Source: Amphritea japonica ATCC BAA-1530
GTDB taxonomy: Bacteria > Pseudomonadota > Gammaproteobacteria > Pseudomonadales > Balneatricaceae
DNA: 64,000 nt
Reading direction: 5' to 3'
Assembly: GCF_016592435.1 (NCBI RefSeq)
Contig: NZ_AP014545.1
Span: 1,806,693 to 1,870,692 of the forward strand
This document shows positions 8,624 to 18,344 of this stretch, piece after piece (position 1 is the first letter of the stretch; each line of letters starts with the position of its first letter). Position numbers and translations under genes: made by a program. The notes beneath the pieces were generated by a model. It did no database searches. It was not told the origin of the DNA and saw nothing but the letters and a program-made list of their open reading frames with translations.

Positions 8624-9202
8624 TTATATAACGTTGATTCCTTGCTCTTCCAGCATCCTAATAAGTCTGATTAGCGGCAGGCCTATTAATGAATTGGGGT
8701 CATCGCCTTCAAGTTTTTCAAACAGGGCAATGCCAAGACCTTCTGACTTAAAGCTGCCGGCACAGTTATAGGGTTGCTCTGCTTTGAGATAGTGTTCAAT
8801 CATTGACGGAGTCAGGATGCGGAAATGAACATGGAAAGGAATTACGTCGGTGTCAAGCATGCCGGTGCTTGCGTTAAGCAGAGTCAGGCCGGTATAAAAA
8901 GTTATTTTCTGACCGGATGCATCAGATAGCTGTTTAAAAGCATTGTTATAATCTCCCGGCTTTCCAATAATCTCACCATTTATAACCGCCGTCTGATCTG
9001 AGCCAATGATCAGGGCTGTGGGGTGATCTGCCTGGAGGGCTTTAGCTTTGGCCTGAGATAACCGGGCAACATAATCGATAGGTATTTCTGTGTCTAACGG
9101 CGTTTCATCTACATCGGGCGAAATTGCTTTATACGTCAGGTTTAACTTATTCAAAATCTCTTTTCTAAAGGGGGAGCTGGAAGCCAGGATCAGCTGTGTC
9201 AT
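8624..9202 (-). CDS. yceF: Maf-like nucleotide pyrophosphatase (YceF type, m7GTP)
   Basis: 192 residues. The family opening LILASSSPFRKEILNKL is present, followed by VDETP, IGSDQTAVING, FYTGL and CAGSFKSEGLGIALFEKLEGDDPNSLIGLPL, all close to E. coli YceF. YceF removes m7GTP from the nucleotide pool. The gene is divergent from yceD-rpmF, the same arrangement as in E. coli and many gammaproteobacteria, which supports the call over the MafB/YhdE subfamily. Confidence 0.9.
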   Translation of the reverse strand: MTQLILASSSPFRKEILNKLNLTYKAISPDVDETPLDTEIPIDYVARLSQAKAKALQADHPTALIIGSDQTAVINGEIIGKPGDYNNAFKQLSDASGQKITFYTGLTLLNASTGMLDTDVIPFHVHFRILTPSMIEHYLKAEQPYNCAGSFKSEGLGIALFEKLEGDDPNSLIGLPLIRLIRMLEEQGINVI

Positions 9203-9323
9203 GCTTGAAAATCTCCAAAACAGTATCGGTTGTACTAAGCTGCAGATATTAGCCTGTTTTTTTCGCTTTAAAAGCCTTATTTCCTTTGACAGACAGGTTA
9301 TTGATCCCTAGAATTGCGCGCTT

Positions 9324-9842
9324 ATGTCGAACACCCCATTACCAAAGAAAATTGACCCGCGTAAGCTTGCTGAGCGGGGAGTACGGATTGAAGGTCAGGC
9401 AGACGTGAGTCTGTTGCCGAATCTGGTCACAATGCTGACCGATTCTCAGGCAGTCATTTCTGTTGATCTGCAGTTTGATAACGATGAGCTGCGTATTCGT
9501 ACAATTAAAGGCAGTGCTCAAGGCAAGGTTAGTATGACTTGTCAGCGATGTCTTGAGCCAGTTGAGATTGAAGTCGAAGCGAAGTTCAATTTGGCTGTTG
9601 CTCCCACTGAGGAGCATGCAAAGAAGTTGCCCAAATACTATGATCCTTTGATTGTAGAGGACGACCTGGAGTTGTTGCCAATGGTAGAAGAGGAGTTGAT
9701 TTTGTCGCTTCCGATTGTGCCATACCACGATGACTGCAGTGTTCAGACTTCTTTCGGTGACGAGGCTACGGCTGACACAGAAACTGATTTTGATAAACCG
9801 AACCCTTTCAGTGTATTAGCCTCACTGAAGGCTGATAAGTGA
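9324..9842 (+). CDS. yceD: YceD / DUF177 family protein (23S rRNA accumulation protein)
   Basis: 172 residues with the DUF177 cysteine motif MTCQRCLEP near residue 72 and the acidic DLELLPMVEEELILSLPIVP segment. It is normally located just upstream of rpmF, as here (18 bases before rpmF). Members affect 23S rRNA levels, perhaps by coupling to ribosomal protein synthesis. It heads the rightward fatty-acid cluster and its promoter must lie in the yceF-yceD divergent gap at 9203-9323. Confidence 0.88.
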   Translation: MSNTPLPKKIDPRKLAERGVRIEGQADVSLLPNLVTMLTDSQAVISVDLQFDNDELRIRTIKGSAQGKVSMTCQRCLEPVEIEVEAKFNLAVAPTEEHAKKLPKYYDPLIVEDDLELLPMVEEELILSLPIVPYHDDCSVQTSFGDEATADTETDFDKPNPFSVLASLKADK

Positions 9843-9860
9843 AATAGGAGCTATATACCC

Positions 9861-10043
9861 ATGGCAGTACAAAAGAGCAAAGTAACTCGTTCACGTCGCG
9901 GTCAGCGTCGTTCTCACGATGCACTGAGCAACCCAACTCTTTCCGTAGAATCAACTACTGGTGAAACTCACCTTCGTCACCACGTAAGTGCGGATGGTTT
10001 CTACCGTGGTAAGCAGGTTGTTGCACAGCAAGACGACGAGTAA
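9861..10043 (+). CDS. rpmF: 50S ribosomal protein L32
   Basis: 60 residues, starting [20 protein letters not shown], the standard opening of bacterial L32, with [16 protein letters not shown] at the C-terminus. It lacks the zinc-binding cysteine pairs found in some L32 forms. AGGAG stands 12 bases before the ATG. It is followed at 2 bases by plsX, the conserved rpmF-plsX coupling. Confidence 0.97.
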   Translation: MAVQKSKVTRSRRGQRRSHDALSNPTLSVESTTGETHLRHHVSADGFYRGKQVVAQQDDE

Positions 10044-10045
10044 GC

Positions 10046-11077
10046 TTGTCAGACAGCATTTGTATCGCGGTTGACGCGATGGGCGGGGACTTTGGTCCCC
10101 GCGTTGTTATTCCCGCCTCAGTAGACGCGTTAAAGCGTCACTCTCACCTGACCCTGCAATTAGTTGGTCAGCAGCATGTTATCACCCCTTTATTAGCGGA
10201 TGCGTTGAAAAATAGCTCTGCGCAATCCTGTGTTTCTCGAATTACCGTTGTTGATGCAGCTAATGTAATAGCGAATGATGAACGGCCTTCACGCGCCCTT
10301 CGTAAGCGAAGTGATACGTCAATGTTTCGCGCAATCAGTCAGGTTGCTGACGGAGCTGCTCAGGCCTGTGTCAGTGCAGGTAACACCGGAGCGCTCATGG
10401 CTTTGGGGCGATTTACCTTAAAAATGCTTCCGGGTATAGATCGGCCGGCTATTATTACCGCTATTCCGTCAGTTGATGGTGCCAGTTATATGCTGGATCT
10501 TGGGGCAAATGTTGATTGTAGTGCGGAGCATCTGTTGCAGTTTGCAATAATGGGCTCGGTGATGACAACTGCGGTTGAAGGGATAATTGAGCCTCGTATA
10601 GGGCTGCTGAATGTTGGTGAAGAGGAGATAAAGGGTAATGAGCAGGTCAAGCTTGCCTCTCGTCTTATTCGTGAGCATGGAGATCTGAACTATATCGGTT
10701 TTATTGAAGGTGATGACATTTTCACCGGCAAGGCTGATGTCGTTGTGTGTGATGGCTTCGTTGGTAATATAGCGCTGAAGAGTAGTGAAGGCGTCGCGCG
10801 TCTTATTGGGCGTCAGCTGAGAACCAGTTTTTCGGACTCGCCAGTGCGTAGATTTATCGCCTGGCTGGCGAAGCCTGTGCTTGATGAAGTGCGTATGCAT
10901 ATCGACCCGGCTCGGCGTAATGGTGCGAGCTTGTTAGGTCTTCAGGGAATTGTTGTTAAAAGTCATGGATCGGCTGATCGTACCTGTTTTGGGTACGCGA
11001 TTGATCAGGCTGTCGCTGAGGTACAGATGGATGTGCCGGGCAGTATTAACAGGCGTTTAGAGTCACAGGCTATTTGA
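10046..11077 (+). CDS. plsX: phosphate acyltransferase PlsX
   Basis: 343 residues. The protein opens with ICIAVDAMGGDFGPRVV and has CVSAGNTGALMA, GANVDCSAEHLLQFA and VVCDGFVGNIALK, all PlsX hallmarks. PlsX makes acyl-phosphate from acyl-ACP for phospholipid synthesis at the inner membrane face. The start is TTG at 10046, two bases after rpmF, so translation is probably coupled. The next gene is fabD 120 bases away; the fabH that usually sits between them is not present here. Confidence 0.95.
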   Translation: MSDSICIAVDAMGGDFGPRVVIPASVDALKRHSHLTLQLVGQQHVITPLLADALKNSSAQSCVSRITVVDAANVIANDERPSRALRKRSDTSMFRAISQVADGAAQACVSAGNTGALMALGRFTLKMLPGIDRPAIITAIPSVDGASYMLDLGANVDCSAEHLLQFAIMGSVMTTAVEGIIEPRIGLLNVGEEEIKGNEQVKLASRLIREHGDLNYIGFIEGDDIFTGKADVVVCDGFVGNIALKSSEGVARLIGRQLRTSFSDSPVRRFIAWLAKPVLDEVRMHIDPARRNGASLLGLQGIVVKSHGSADRTCFGYAIDQAVAEVQMDVPGSINRRLESQAI

Positions 11078-11197
11078 TTCTTAATGCTGTTATTTATTAT
11101 AGGATTACCAGCATAAGACAAACGTTTTATTTCATGTTTATTCCTGTAAACTACCATCTTTAAATTGTTATGCGCTTATCTGTAAATTGAGGTAACA

Positions 11198-12130
11198 ATG
11201 TCACAACCCCTCGCGTTTGTTTTTCCTGGTCAGGGCTCTCAGCATCTTGGAATGTTGGCTGAGATAGCGGCCGAAAATCCTATTATTGAGAAGACCTTTG
11301 CTGAGGCTTCTGAGGTGCTGGGTTACGATCTTTGGGATCTGACCCAGAACGGTCCGGAAGCGGATCTGAATCAAACTGATCGCACGCAGCCTGCGCTCCT
11401 GACATCCGGTGTCGCTTTATGGCGCATGTGGCAGGAGAAGGGTGGCAAGCAGCCTGTTATGATGGCCGGTCACAGTCTGGGTGAATATACTGCGCTGGTG
11501 TGTGCCGGTGCTATCGACTTTAAAGACGCTGTTAATCTGGTAAAGCTACGTGGTGAGTTTATGCAGCAGGCTGTGCCTGCAGGCACGGGCGCTATGGCCG
11601 CTATCCTGGGATTGGCAGATGATGCGATTCAGGCGGCGTGTGATGCAGCAGCAGGTGATGAAGTCGTTTCTCCGGTTAATTTTAATTGTCCGGGGCAGGT
11701 TGTCATAGCAGGTAATAAAGCGGCCGTTGAGCGTGCTATTGAAGGCTGTAAGGCAGCGGGCGCGAAAAGGGCTATCCCTTTGCCGGTCAGTGTGCCTTCT
11801 CATTGCGTGTTAATGAAGCCGGCTGCAGAGCAAATGGCAATAGAGCTAAAAAACATTGAAGTAACGATGCCAGATGTTACAGTCATTCAAAACTTTACTG
11901 CTAAAGTGCCCGCTTCAGTGGATGAGTTGATTAATAACCTTCTGGCGCAGCTCTATAGTCCGGTTCTGTGGACGGACTCAGTGCAAAATATGATAGAGCA
12001 AGGGGTCGAAGCGACTGCTGAATGTGGCCCTGGTAAGGTGCTGTCTGGCTTGAATAAGAAGGTTCACCGTCCTTTAGTTGTTGCTGCAATTAACGATGTA
12101 GCAGGTCTTGAAAAAGCGCAGGGCGTTTAA
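11198..12130 (+). CDS. fabD: malonyl-CoA:ACP transacylase
   Basis: 310 residues. FVFPGQGSQ opens the protein, the nucleophile motif is AGHSLGEYTAL with the active serine near residue 91, and the histidine is in VSVPSHCVLMKP. FabD loads malonate on acyl carrier protein for fatty-acid elongation. A GAGGTAAC ribosome site precedes the ATG. The 120-base upstream gap can hold its own promoter. It is followed by fabG at 26 bases. Confidence 0.97.
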   Translation: MSQPLAFVFPGQGSQHLGMLAEIAAENPIIEKTFAEASEVLGYDLWDLTQNGPEADLNQTDRTQPALLTSGVALWRMWQEKGGKQPVMMAGHSLGEYTALVCAGAIDFKDAVNLVKLRGEFMQQAVPAGTGAMAAILGLADDAIQAACDAAAGDEVVSPVNFNCPGQVVIAGNKAAVERAIEGCKAAGAKRAIPLPVSVPSHCVLMKPAAEQMAIELKNIEVTMPDVTVIQNFTAKVPASVDELINNLLAQLYSPVLWTDSVQNMIEQGVEATAECGPGKVLSGLNKKVHRPLVVAAINDVAGLEKAQGV

Positions 12131-12156
12131 TCTCTGATATTAAGGAAACTGGAATT

Positions 12157-12900
12157 ATGAGTATTGAAGGCAAGGTTGCGCTGGTTACAGGAGCAACTCG
12201 AGGTATCGGTAAGGCGATTGCGCTGGAGTTGGGGCGACAGGGTGCGATTGTAGTTGGAACTGCAACGAGTGATAACGGTGCCGCTTCAATTACAGAGTAC
12301 CTGAAAAACGCTGACGTAAAAGGCGCTGGTTTCTGTCTGGATGTAGGCTCTAATGAGTCTGTTGATAGTGTATTGAAATCTGTTCAGGAGCAGTTTGGTG
12401 CGGTTGCTATCATCGTCAATAATGCAGGTATCACCCGCGATAATATCATGTTGCGCATGAAAGAAGATGAATGGGATTCTGTCATGAATACCAATCTTAA
12501 GTCGGTTTATCGTATGGCGAAAGGTTGTCTGCGCGGCATGACAAAAGCTCGTTGGGGTCGCATCATCAATGTTTCATCAGTTGTTGCTTCAATGGGTAAT
12601 GCGGGTCAGGCAAACTACGCTGCTGCTAAATCGGGTATGGAAGGATTTAGTCGGGCACTGGCGCGTGAAGTTGCTTCACGAAATATCACGGTTAATTGTG
12701 TCGCGCCGGGGTTTATTGATACTGATATGACCAGCGGGTTGGCAGAAGAACACAAGGAAGTATTGCAGAAACAGATTCCGTTGGGCCGCTTAGGTCAGCC
12801 GGAAGAGATTGCTGCAGTTGTTGGTTTTTTGGCAAGTGAAGCCGGTGGATATGTCACCGGAGACACGATTCATGTCAATGGTGGCATGTATATGTCGTAA
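12157..12900 (+). CDS. fabG: 3-oxoacyl-ACP reductase
   Basis: 247 residues with the short-chain dehydrogenase pattern: nucleotide motif VTGATRGIGKAIALELG, NNAGITRDNIMLRM, catalytic serine in INVSSVVASMGN, and the YxxxK pair in QANYAAAKSGMEG. The C-terminal GGYVTGDTIHVNGGMYMS is typical of FabG. It reduces 3-oxoacyl-ACP with NADPH. It lies between fabD and acpP as in E. coli, and is followed by a hairpin with a T run. Confidence 0.97.
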   Translation: MSIEGKVALVTGATRGIGKAIALELGRQGAIVVGTATSDNGAASITEYLKNADVKGAGFCLDVGSNESVDSVLKSVQEQFGAVAIIVNNAGITRDNIMLRMKEDEWDSVMNTNLKSVYRMAKGCLRGMTKARWGRIINVSSVVASMGNAGQANYAAAKSGMEGFSRALAREVASRNITVNCVAPGFIDTDMTSGLAEEHKEVLQKQIPLGRLGQPEEIAAVVGFLASEAGGYVTGDTIHVNGGMYMS

Positions 12901-12902
12901 AG

Positions 12903-12928
12903 AATTCCCCTAGGGAATTGTTTTTTTT
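12903..12928 (+). terminator. terminator or attenuator between fabG and acpP
   Basis: Short stem AATTCCC / GGGAATT with a 3-base loop followed directly by eight T. It separates fabG from acpP, fitting the separate high-level expression of acpP. Confidence 0.7.
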
Positions 12929-12981
12929 GCAAAAATGTTGATAATGAGCCGCAGCTCACTGGAGAAATGTCGCCGTCAGGC

Positions 12982-13011
12982 TTGATTCGGAGCGGCGGAT
13001 TCTAATAAAAT
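12982..13011 (+). promoter_or_regulatory. putative sigma70 promoter of acpP
   Basis: TTGATT at 12982 and TAAAAT at 13006 are separated by 18 bases, about 50 bases before the acpP start. This matches the expectation that acpP has its own strong promoter, but the match is by eye only. Confidence 0.4.
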
Positions 13012-13060
13012 CCCTGTTCACATCTTAGGATGTGGATGTCGATAAAAAATAGGAAGAGTT

Positions 13061-13294
13061 ATGAGCAACATCGAAGATCGCGTAAAGAAAATCATTGCAG
13101 AACAGCTGGGTGTTAAAGAAGAAGAAGTAACCATCGAAGCTTCTTTTGTTGAAGACCTGGGTGCAGACTCTCTGGATACTGTTGAGCTGGTTATGGCTCT
13201 GGAAGAGGAATTCGAAACTGAAATTCCTGATGAAGAAGCAGAGAAAATCACCACAGTTAAGCTGGCAATCGATTACATCAACGCACATCAGTAA
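13061..13294 (+). CDS. acpP: acyl carrier protein
   Basis: 77 residues, acidic, with the phosphopantetheine site [18 protein letters not shown] (Ser near residue 37). The opening [23 protein letters not shown] is standard AcpP. It carries growing acyl chains in the cytoplasm. GGAAGAG precedes the ATG. It is followed by an 8-bp stem-loop before fabF. Confidence 0.98.
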   Translation: MSNIEDRVKKIIAEQLGVKEEEVTIEASFVEDLGADSLDTVELVMALEEEFETEIPDEEAEKITTVKLAIDYINAHQ

Positions 13295-13316
13295 TCGACA
13301 CAACCAGAATACCGAG

Positions 13317-13353
13317 AAGCCGCAACTATAGTAATATAGTGCGGCTTTTCTTT
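13317..13353 (+). terminator. terminator/attenuator between acpP and fabF
   Basis: Stem AAGCCGCA / TGCGGCTT, extended by CTATA / TATAG after a one-base bulge, followed by TTCTTTT. It would lower fabF expression relative to acpP. Confidence 0.75.
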
Positions 13354-13383
13354 TATTAAGACCGGTAAACCAGGAGGAATTTG

Positions 13384-14622
13384 ATGTCTCGCAGAAGAGT
13401 CGTTGTTACTGGAATGGGGATGCTGACCCCGGTAGGTAACACTGTCCAGGAGACATGGACCAATATTCTAAACGGTAAAAGTGGTGCAGCAGAAATCACC
13501 CACTTTGACGCCACACCGTTTGGCACCCGCTTTTCCGCCTCTGTTAAAGAGTACGATCTTAGCGCTTATATGAGCCCTAAAGATGCACGGAAAATGGATC
13601 TATTTATTCAGTACGGTATGGTCGCTGCTATTCAAGCAGTTGAAGATGCCGGGCTGGAAGTGACTGAAGAAAATGCACCCCGAATCGGGGTTGCCATTGG
13701 TTCAGGTATCGGCGGTTTGCCTATGATTGAGGCAACCCATGACACGCTGAACAAAAGCGGCCCGCGCAGAGTATCTCCGTTCTTTGTACCCGGCAGTATT
13801 ATTAACATGATTTCCGGTAATCTGGCGATCAGGTATGGCTTTAAAGGCCCTAATATCGCCATTACCACTGCTTGTACTACCGGTACTCATAATATTGGCT
13901 TTGCTGCCCGGATGATCCAGAACAGTGATGCGGATGTGATGATTGCCGGTGGCGCTGAGATGGCAACTACGCCGCTGGGTGTGGGTGGCTTTTCTGCCGC
14001 ACGTGCACTGTCTACGCGTAATGATGATCCTCAGGCCGCTAGTCGTCCCTGGGATCGTGACCGCGACGGCTTTGTACTGGGTGATGGTGCCGGAGTAATG
14101 GTGCTTGAAGAGTATGAAGCAGCAAAAGCTCGTGGCGCTACCATCTATGCTGAGCTGGTTGGCTTTGGTATGAGTGATGATGCTTTTCACATGACTTCAC
14201 CGCCTGCCGATGGCGCTGGTGCAGCTATGTCGATGGCTAATGCGGTTAAAGATGCTGGATTGAATCCGGATCAGGTTAATTATATCAATGCCCATGGCAC
14301 CTCAACGCCAGCGGGTGATATTGCTGAATCGAATGCGGCTAAACGAGTATTGGGTAATGCTGCAGCAGATGTCCGGATGAGCTCAACTAAGTCGATGATC
14401 GGTCACCTTTTAGGGGCTGCCGGTGCGGTTGAAGCGATCTTTTCTGTATTGGCAATCCGGGATCAGGTGGCTCCGCCAACGATCAACCTGGACAACCCCT
14501 CAGAAGGCTGTGATCTCAACTACGTTGCGCACACCGCTCAAGAGGCGGCTATCGAAGCTGCTGTGTCTAACTCTTTCGGATTCGGTGGTACTAACGGTAC
14601 CCTGGTATTCCGCAAGCTTTGA
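13384..14622 (+). CDS. fabF: beta-ketoacyl-ACP synthase II
   Basis: 412 residues from ATG 13384; AGGAGG six bases upstream favours this over the adjoining TTG at 13381. The KAS II active-site cysteine is in [13 protein letters not shown], and the two histidines are in [11 protein letters not shown] and [25 protein letters not shown] closes the fold. It condenses malonyl-ACP with acyl-ACP. With fabH absent from this cluster, chain initiation must rely on a fabH elsewhere. Confidence 0.96.
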   Translation: MSRRRVVVTGMGMLTPVGNTVQETWTNILNGKSGAAEITHFDATPFGTRFSASVKEYDLSAYMSPKDARKMDLFIQYGMVAAIQAVEDAGLEVTEENAPRIGVAIGSGIGGLPMIEATHDTLNKSGPRRVSPFFVPGSIINMISGNLAIRYGFKGPNIAITTACTTGTHNIGFAARMIQNSDADVMIAGGAEMATTPLGVGGFSAARALSTRNDDPQAASRPWDRDRDGFVLGDGAGVMVLEEYEAAKARGATIYAELVGFGMSDDAFHMTSPPADGAGAAMSMANAVKDAGLNPDQVNYINAHGTSTPAGDIAESNAAKRVLGNAAADVRMSSTKSMIGHLLGAAGAVEAIFSVLAIRDQVAPPTINLDNPSEGCDLNYVAHTAQEAAIEAAVSNSFGFGGTNGTLVFRKL

Positions 14623-14626
14623 GTAT

Positions 14627-14649
14627 ACGGGCGCGTTCTTCGCGCCCGT
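14627..14649 (+). terminator. GC-rich hairpin between fabF and pabC
   Basis: Perfect stem ACGGGCGCG / CGCGCCCGT with a TTCTT loop, no long T run. It ends 9 bases before the pabC ATG, so it may also occlude ribosome loading at pabC, which has no visible Shine-Dalgarno. Confidence 0.5.
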
Positions 14650-14658
14650 CCTTTCTAT

Positions 14659-15516
14659 ATGACATACAGCGTTCTGATTAATGGTCAGTCTGAACAGTCG
14701 GTACCGGTAACGGATCGGGGGCTGGCGTATGGTCATGGTTTATTTGAAACTATAGCGCTGAATCAAAGTACCCCAGTTGCATGGCAAGCCCATCTTGCGC
14801 GCCTTAGAACAGATGCTGAACGTCTCGCTATCTCTTTGTCTGCTGATATCGATCAATTGCTTGAGCAGGATCTGACCGAGCTCTTGCGCTTACAATCTGT
14901 CATTCTGGATCGCTCCGTACTGAAAATTACGATAACCCGGGGTTGTGGCGGTCGCGGGTATTCTGTTGATGATTCAGTCTCTATTAACAGAATAGTGCAG
15001 TTAAATCCTTTTCCTGATTATCCTGATAAGCCTTCTGAAAAAGGGATTAGCCTGAGGCTGTGTGCTACCCGGTTGGCTATTGCTCCTCAGTTGGCTGGTA
15101 TCAAACACCTGAATCGTCTTGAGCAGGTGCTCGCGCGCGCTGAGTGGCAGTCTTCTGACTTTCGCGAAGGCGTAGTCCTGGATGCAGAGGGTTTTCTTGC
15201 TGAAGGGACCATGAGTAATCTTTTTTGGTGCAAAAACGGCACGTTGTATACGCCAGAACTGGATCGGTGTGGTGTTAATGGCATTGTCCGGCAGCGTATT
15301 ATTGCTATTGCGGAAGAGCAGGGGATTAAGTTAAGTATCGGTCGTTATAAGCCTGATTGTCTTGTTTCTGCTGATGAGGTTATTGTCTGCAATAGTGTTA
15401 TTGGCGTCTGGCCCGTTGTGAGTGCCGTTATGCATGAAAACAACAGACTTAGTTGGTCTATCGGTTCGATGACACGTAAGTTGCAGTCCATGCTGGCTGC
15501 TGAAGGAATATATTAG
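14659..15516 (+). CDS. pabC: aminodeoxychorismate lyase
   Basis: 285 residues of PLP fold type IV. DRGLAYGHGLFETIAL near residue 20, the PLP-lysine region QLAGIKHLNRLEQVLARAEW, and EGTMSNLFWCKNG are all present. PabC splits 4-amino-4-deoxychorismate to p-aminobenzoate for folate. The pabC-mltG-tmk-holB order matches E. coli. A branched-chain or D-amino-acid aminotransferase is the alternative, but the context decides. The stop overlaps the mltG start by one base. Confidence 0.93.
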   Translation: MTYSVLINGQSEQSVPVTDRGLAYGHGLFETIALNQSTPVAWQAHLARLRTDAERLAISLSADIDQLLEQDLTELLRLQSVILDRSVLKITITRGCGGRGYSVDDSVSINRIVQLNPFPDYPDKPSEKGISLRLCATRLAIAPQLAGIKHLNRLEQVLARAEWQSSDFREGVVLDAEGFLAEGTMSNLFWCKNGTLYTPELDRCGVNGIVRQRIIAIAEEQGIKLSIGRYKPDCLVSADEVIVCNSVIGVWPVVSAVMHENNRLSWSIGSMTRKLQSMLAAEGIY

Positions 15517-16547
15517 TGCGTAAAGTTGTAGTCTCTTTTGTTATCACGTTGGTTGTTGTTATCGCGGTTGCTTACGGTGGATGGCGTTCATTAGAGTCAT
15601 ATTTGGATACTCCACTGAAAATAGATCAATCGCATATTGTAATGGTTGAATCCGGTAGCAGTTTTGGTCGAATTGCGAATCGTTTGGCAGCAGAAGGAGT
15701 GTTGGAAAAGCCAGACTGGTTCTCATTTTTTATTCGATTAAAGAAAGTGGGCCATCTGCTTAAGGCGGGTGAATATGAAATCCTTCAGGGGGCAACGCCG
15801 AGATCTCTGGTTGCTCAGTTAATTGAAGGCAAGAGTTTGACTTATAAGTTCACTATTATTGAAGGCTCTACTTTCAAGCAATTACGAAGCTCTCTAAAAG
15901 CTAACTCTCAACTAAAACACACTCTGGATGATAAAACTGATGAGCAAGTGATGGCGCTTATTGGGCTTAAAGGAAAACATCCTGAAGGGATGTTCCTGGC
16001 AGACACTTATCAATTTCAGCGCGACGGAACTGATGTGGATCTGCTACGACGAGCTCATTCTCTGTTACAGTCAGAGCTGGATGATGCCTGGGCGAGCAAA
16101 GCAGAAAAGTTGCCTTATAAAGATTCATATGAAGCGTTGATCATGGCATCAATCGTTGAAAAGGAGACCGGGCTAAGTACAGAGCGGCCGACGATTGCCG
16201 GTGTATTTGTCCGTCGACTGAACAAAGGGATGCGGTTGCAGACCGATCCAACAGTGATCTATGGTATGGGGGATCGCTATAAGGGTAATATTCGCCGCGC
16301 TGATTTGCGACGGCCGACTGCTTACAATACTTATACAATTTCGGGCTTGCCTCCTACGCCTATAGCGTTGGTTGGTCGAGAGGCGATAAAGGCAGCACTG
16401 CATCCGGTAGAGGGTAGGTGGCTTTACTTTGTTGCTAAGGGCGATGGCAGTCATCAGTTTTCGGCCACGCTTCAGCAGCATAATAGAGCGGTTAAAGAAT
16501 ATCAGTTGAGACGTCGGAACGGTTACCGTTCCAGTCCTGACCAGTAG
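15516..16547 (+). CDS. mltG: endolytic murein transglycosylase MltG
   Basis: 343 residues, GTG start at 15516 overlapping the pabC stop. An N-terminal signal anchor (VVVSFVITLVVVIAVAYGGW) is followed by a LysM-like part and the YceG catalytic core: MASIVEKETGLSTERPTIAGVFVRRLNKGMRLQTDPTV (in pieces) with the catalytic Glu in the EKE triplet, and PTAYNTY. MltG cuts nascent glycan strands in the periplasm to end their synthesis. Confidence 0.95.
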   Translation: MRKVVVSFVITLVVVIAVAYGGWRSLESYLDTPLKIDQSHIVMVESGSSFGRIANRLAAEGVLEKPDWFSFFIRLKKVGHLLKAGEYEILQGATPRSLVAQLIEGKSLTYKFTIIEGSTFKQLRSSLKANSQLKHTLDDKTDEQVMALIGLKGKHPEGMFLADTYQFQRDGTDVDLLRRAHSLLQSELDDAWASKAEKLPYKDSYEALIMASIVEKETGLSTERPTIAGVFVRRLNKGMRLQTDPTVIYGMGDRYKGNIRRADLRRPTAYNTYTISGLPPTPIALVGREAIKAALHPVEGRWLYFVAKGDGSHQFSATLQQHNRAVKEYQLRRRNGYRSSPDQ

Positions 16548-16592
16548 TGCTCCGATTAAGAATATAGGCTTGAATACGGCGAGTTTAATACG

Positions 16593-17237
16593 ATGAGTTC
16601 TGGACGTTTTATCACACTGGAAGGTACCGAAGGCGTTGGTAAGTCAACCAATCTGCGGTTTATTGAGTCAGTATTACAGCAGCATCAAATTAACTATAAG
16701 CTGACTCGTGAGCCAGGTGGAACGCCTATGGCTGAAGAGGTTCGGGAGCTGTTGCTGGCTAACAGAAGCGAGCAGGTAGCTGATGATGCAGAATTGTTGC
16801 TCGTTTTTGCCGCCCGCGCCCAGCATCTTGAGCGGGTGATACGGCCAACGCTGGAAACAGGCAGCTGGGTCTTATGTGATCGTTTTACCGATGCCACTTT
16901 TGCTTATCAGGGAGGGGGGCGTGGGCTTAGTAAGGATATGATCGCTCAATTGGAGGCAGTGGTTCAACGGGGCTTGCAGCCTGACTTAACTATCTTGCTG
17001 GATCTGCCTGTAGAAATCGGCTTAGCCCGAGCGCGTGAGCGGGGTGAGCTGGACCGTTTTGAGAATGAGCGCCTGGGTTTCTTTGAGCGGGTAAGAGAGG
17101 CATATCTGGATCGGGCCAATGCCGATCCACAGCGGTTTGCTGTGATTGATGCCTCTGGCACGCTAGAGCAGGTACAACAGCAGATCTCCGAAGTGCTTGA
17201 GTGTTATCTGCAAAAGCAGGGAGCTGCCTGTGAGTGA
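16593..17237 (+). CDS. tmk: thymidylate kinase
   Basis: 214 residues. P-loop [14 protein letters not shown], the DR motif [19 protein letters not shown], and [18 protein letters not shown] are the standard thymidylate kinase elements. It phosphorylates dTMP to dTDP in the cytoplasm. It overlaps the holB start by 8 bases, so the two are translationally coupled. Confidence 0.97.
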   Translation: MSSGRFITLEGTEGVGKSTNLRFIESVLQQHQINYKLTREPGGTPMAEEVRELLLANRSEQVADDAELLLVFAARAQHLERVIRPTLETGSWVLCDRFTDATFAYQGGGRGLSKDMIAQLEAVVQRGLQPDLTILLDLPVEIGLARARERGELDRFENERLGFFERVREAYLDRANADPQRFAVIDASGTLEQVQQQISEVLECYLQKQGAACE

Positions 17238-18246
17238 GGATCTCTGGTTGAACCGACCACTCGTTTTGCCCTGGTTAAAAGACCGTTGGGAGCATCTGCT
17301 GGACCTTAAATCACGGAATCGCTTTCCCCATGCGCTTTTGATCAATGGTCCTGAGGGTATTGGCAAGGCCTGCTTTTCGCTGGCACTTGCTAATTATGTC
17401 CTCTGTCGAAACCCTCAGGACAGCAGTGCCTGCGGTAAGTGCCGTAGTTGCGAGCTCACAGCAAGTGGAAATCATCCAGATCTATACCAGCTGCATCCTG
17501 ATGAGCCTGGCAAACCAATAAAAATTGATCAGATTCGTGAATTAACAGAGTTTATTTATTCGACCGCTCAGCAGGGTGGTTATCGGGTCGTGATTATCGA
17601 TCCAGCCGATAGTATGAATATTAATGCGGCGAACGCATTACTTAAAATGCTTGAAGAACCAGGTGAAAATACATTGCTGATGCTGTTGAGTCATCGTCTG
17701 GGTCAGATGTTGCCAACCATTAAGAGTCGTTGTCAGCGAGTGGATATGCCGCCAGCTGACGCCGTTATCGCGACTAAGTGGGTCGCCACTCAGTTAGAGG
17801 TAGAGCCGGAAGAAGCGGCTCAACTACTGGTTATCACACATAATTCTCCGTTGCAGGCTCTGGCTTATAAACAGGACGACCTGCTTGGTCTGCGAGCCAA
17901 AGTATTAAAAGGACTGGCGGACATTCTTAAAAACAGAAGTAGCTCAGTTGAAGTTGCTCAGCAACTGTTTAAAGAAGATCTGGAGCTTATTCTGGGCTGG
18001 ATATACAGCTGGATGGTCGACATCGCCCGATCATCGGAAAGTGAAGCGGATCCCGAGGTCTTGCGTCACAATGATGCCCGCAACATGCTGCTGGCTCTGG
18101 CACGTAAAGTGAGTAGTCGAAAACTTTATGCCTACGCAGACCTGGTGCAGGAAGCGCGCAGGGACCTGATGTTCCGCCGTAACCCTAATAAGCAGTTATT
18201 AATGGAAAAGGTATTGGGCGAATGGTATTCCTTACCTAAAGGATAA
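17230..18246 (+). CDS. holB: DNA polymerase III subunit delta prime
   Basis: 338 residues from GTG 17230, chosen because GGGAG stands 6 bases upstream; the open frame extends further left inside tmk but without support. [19 protein letters not shown] is the modified P-loop region of delta prime, the zinc finger is [18 protein letters not shown], and [38 protein letters not shown] (in segments) is the conserved SRC/sensor region. It is part of the clamp loader. Confidence 0.95.
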   Translation: MSEDLWLNRPLVLPWLKDRWEHLLDLKSRNRFPHALLINGPEGIGKACFSLALANYVLCRNPQDSSACGKCRSCELTASGNHPDLYQLHPDEPGKPIKIDQIRELTEFIYSTAQQGGYRVVIIDPADSMNINAANALLKMLEEPGENTLLMLLSHRLGQMLPTIKSRCQRVDMPPADAVIATKWVATQLEVEPEEAAQLLVITHNSPLQALAYKQDDLLGLRAKVLKGLADILKNRSSSVEVAQQLFKEDLELILGWIYSWMVDIARSSESEADPEVLRHNDARNMLLALARKVSSRKLYAYADLVQEARRDLMFRRNPNKQLLMEKVLGEWYSLPKG

Positions 18247-18344
18247 CTAAGCGGTCGAACAGGATATACAGCAGCACAAAGCGATAGTAATATATAACCA
18301 GTCTTAATCTGGATGAAATTAGTACAAGGGAGGCTCTACAGCCT

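Noticed and set aside
13702-14190. 162-codon antisense frame inside fabF.
   Set aside because: Lies completely within a clear KAS II gene and has no protein-like features.
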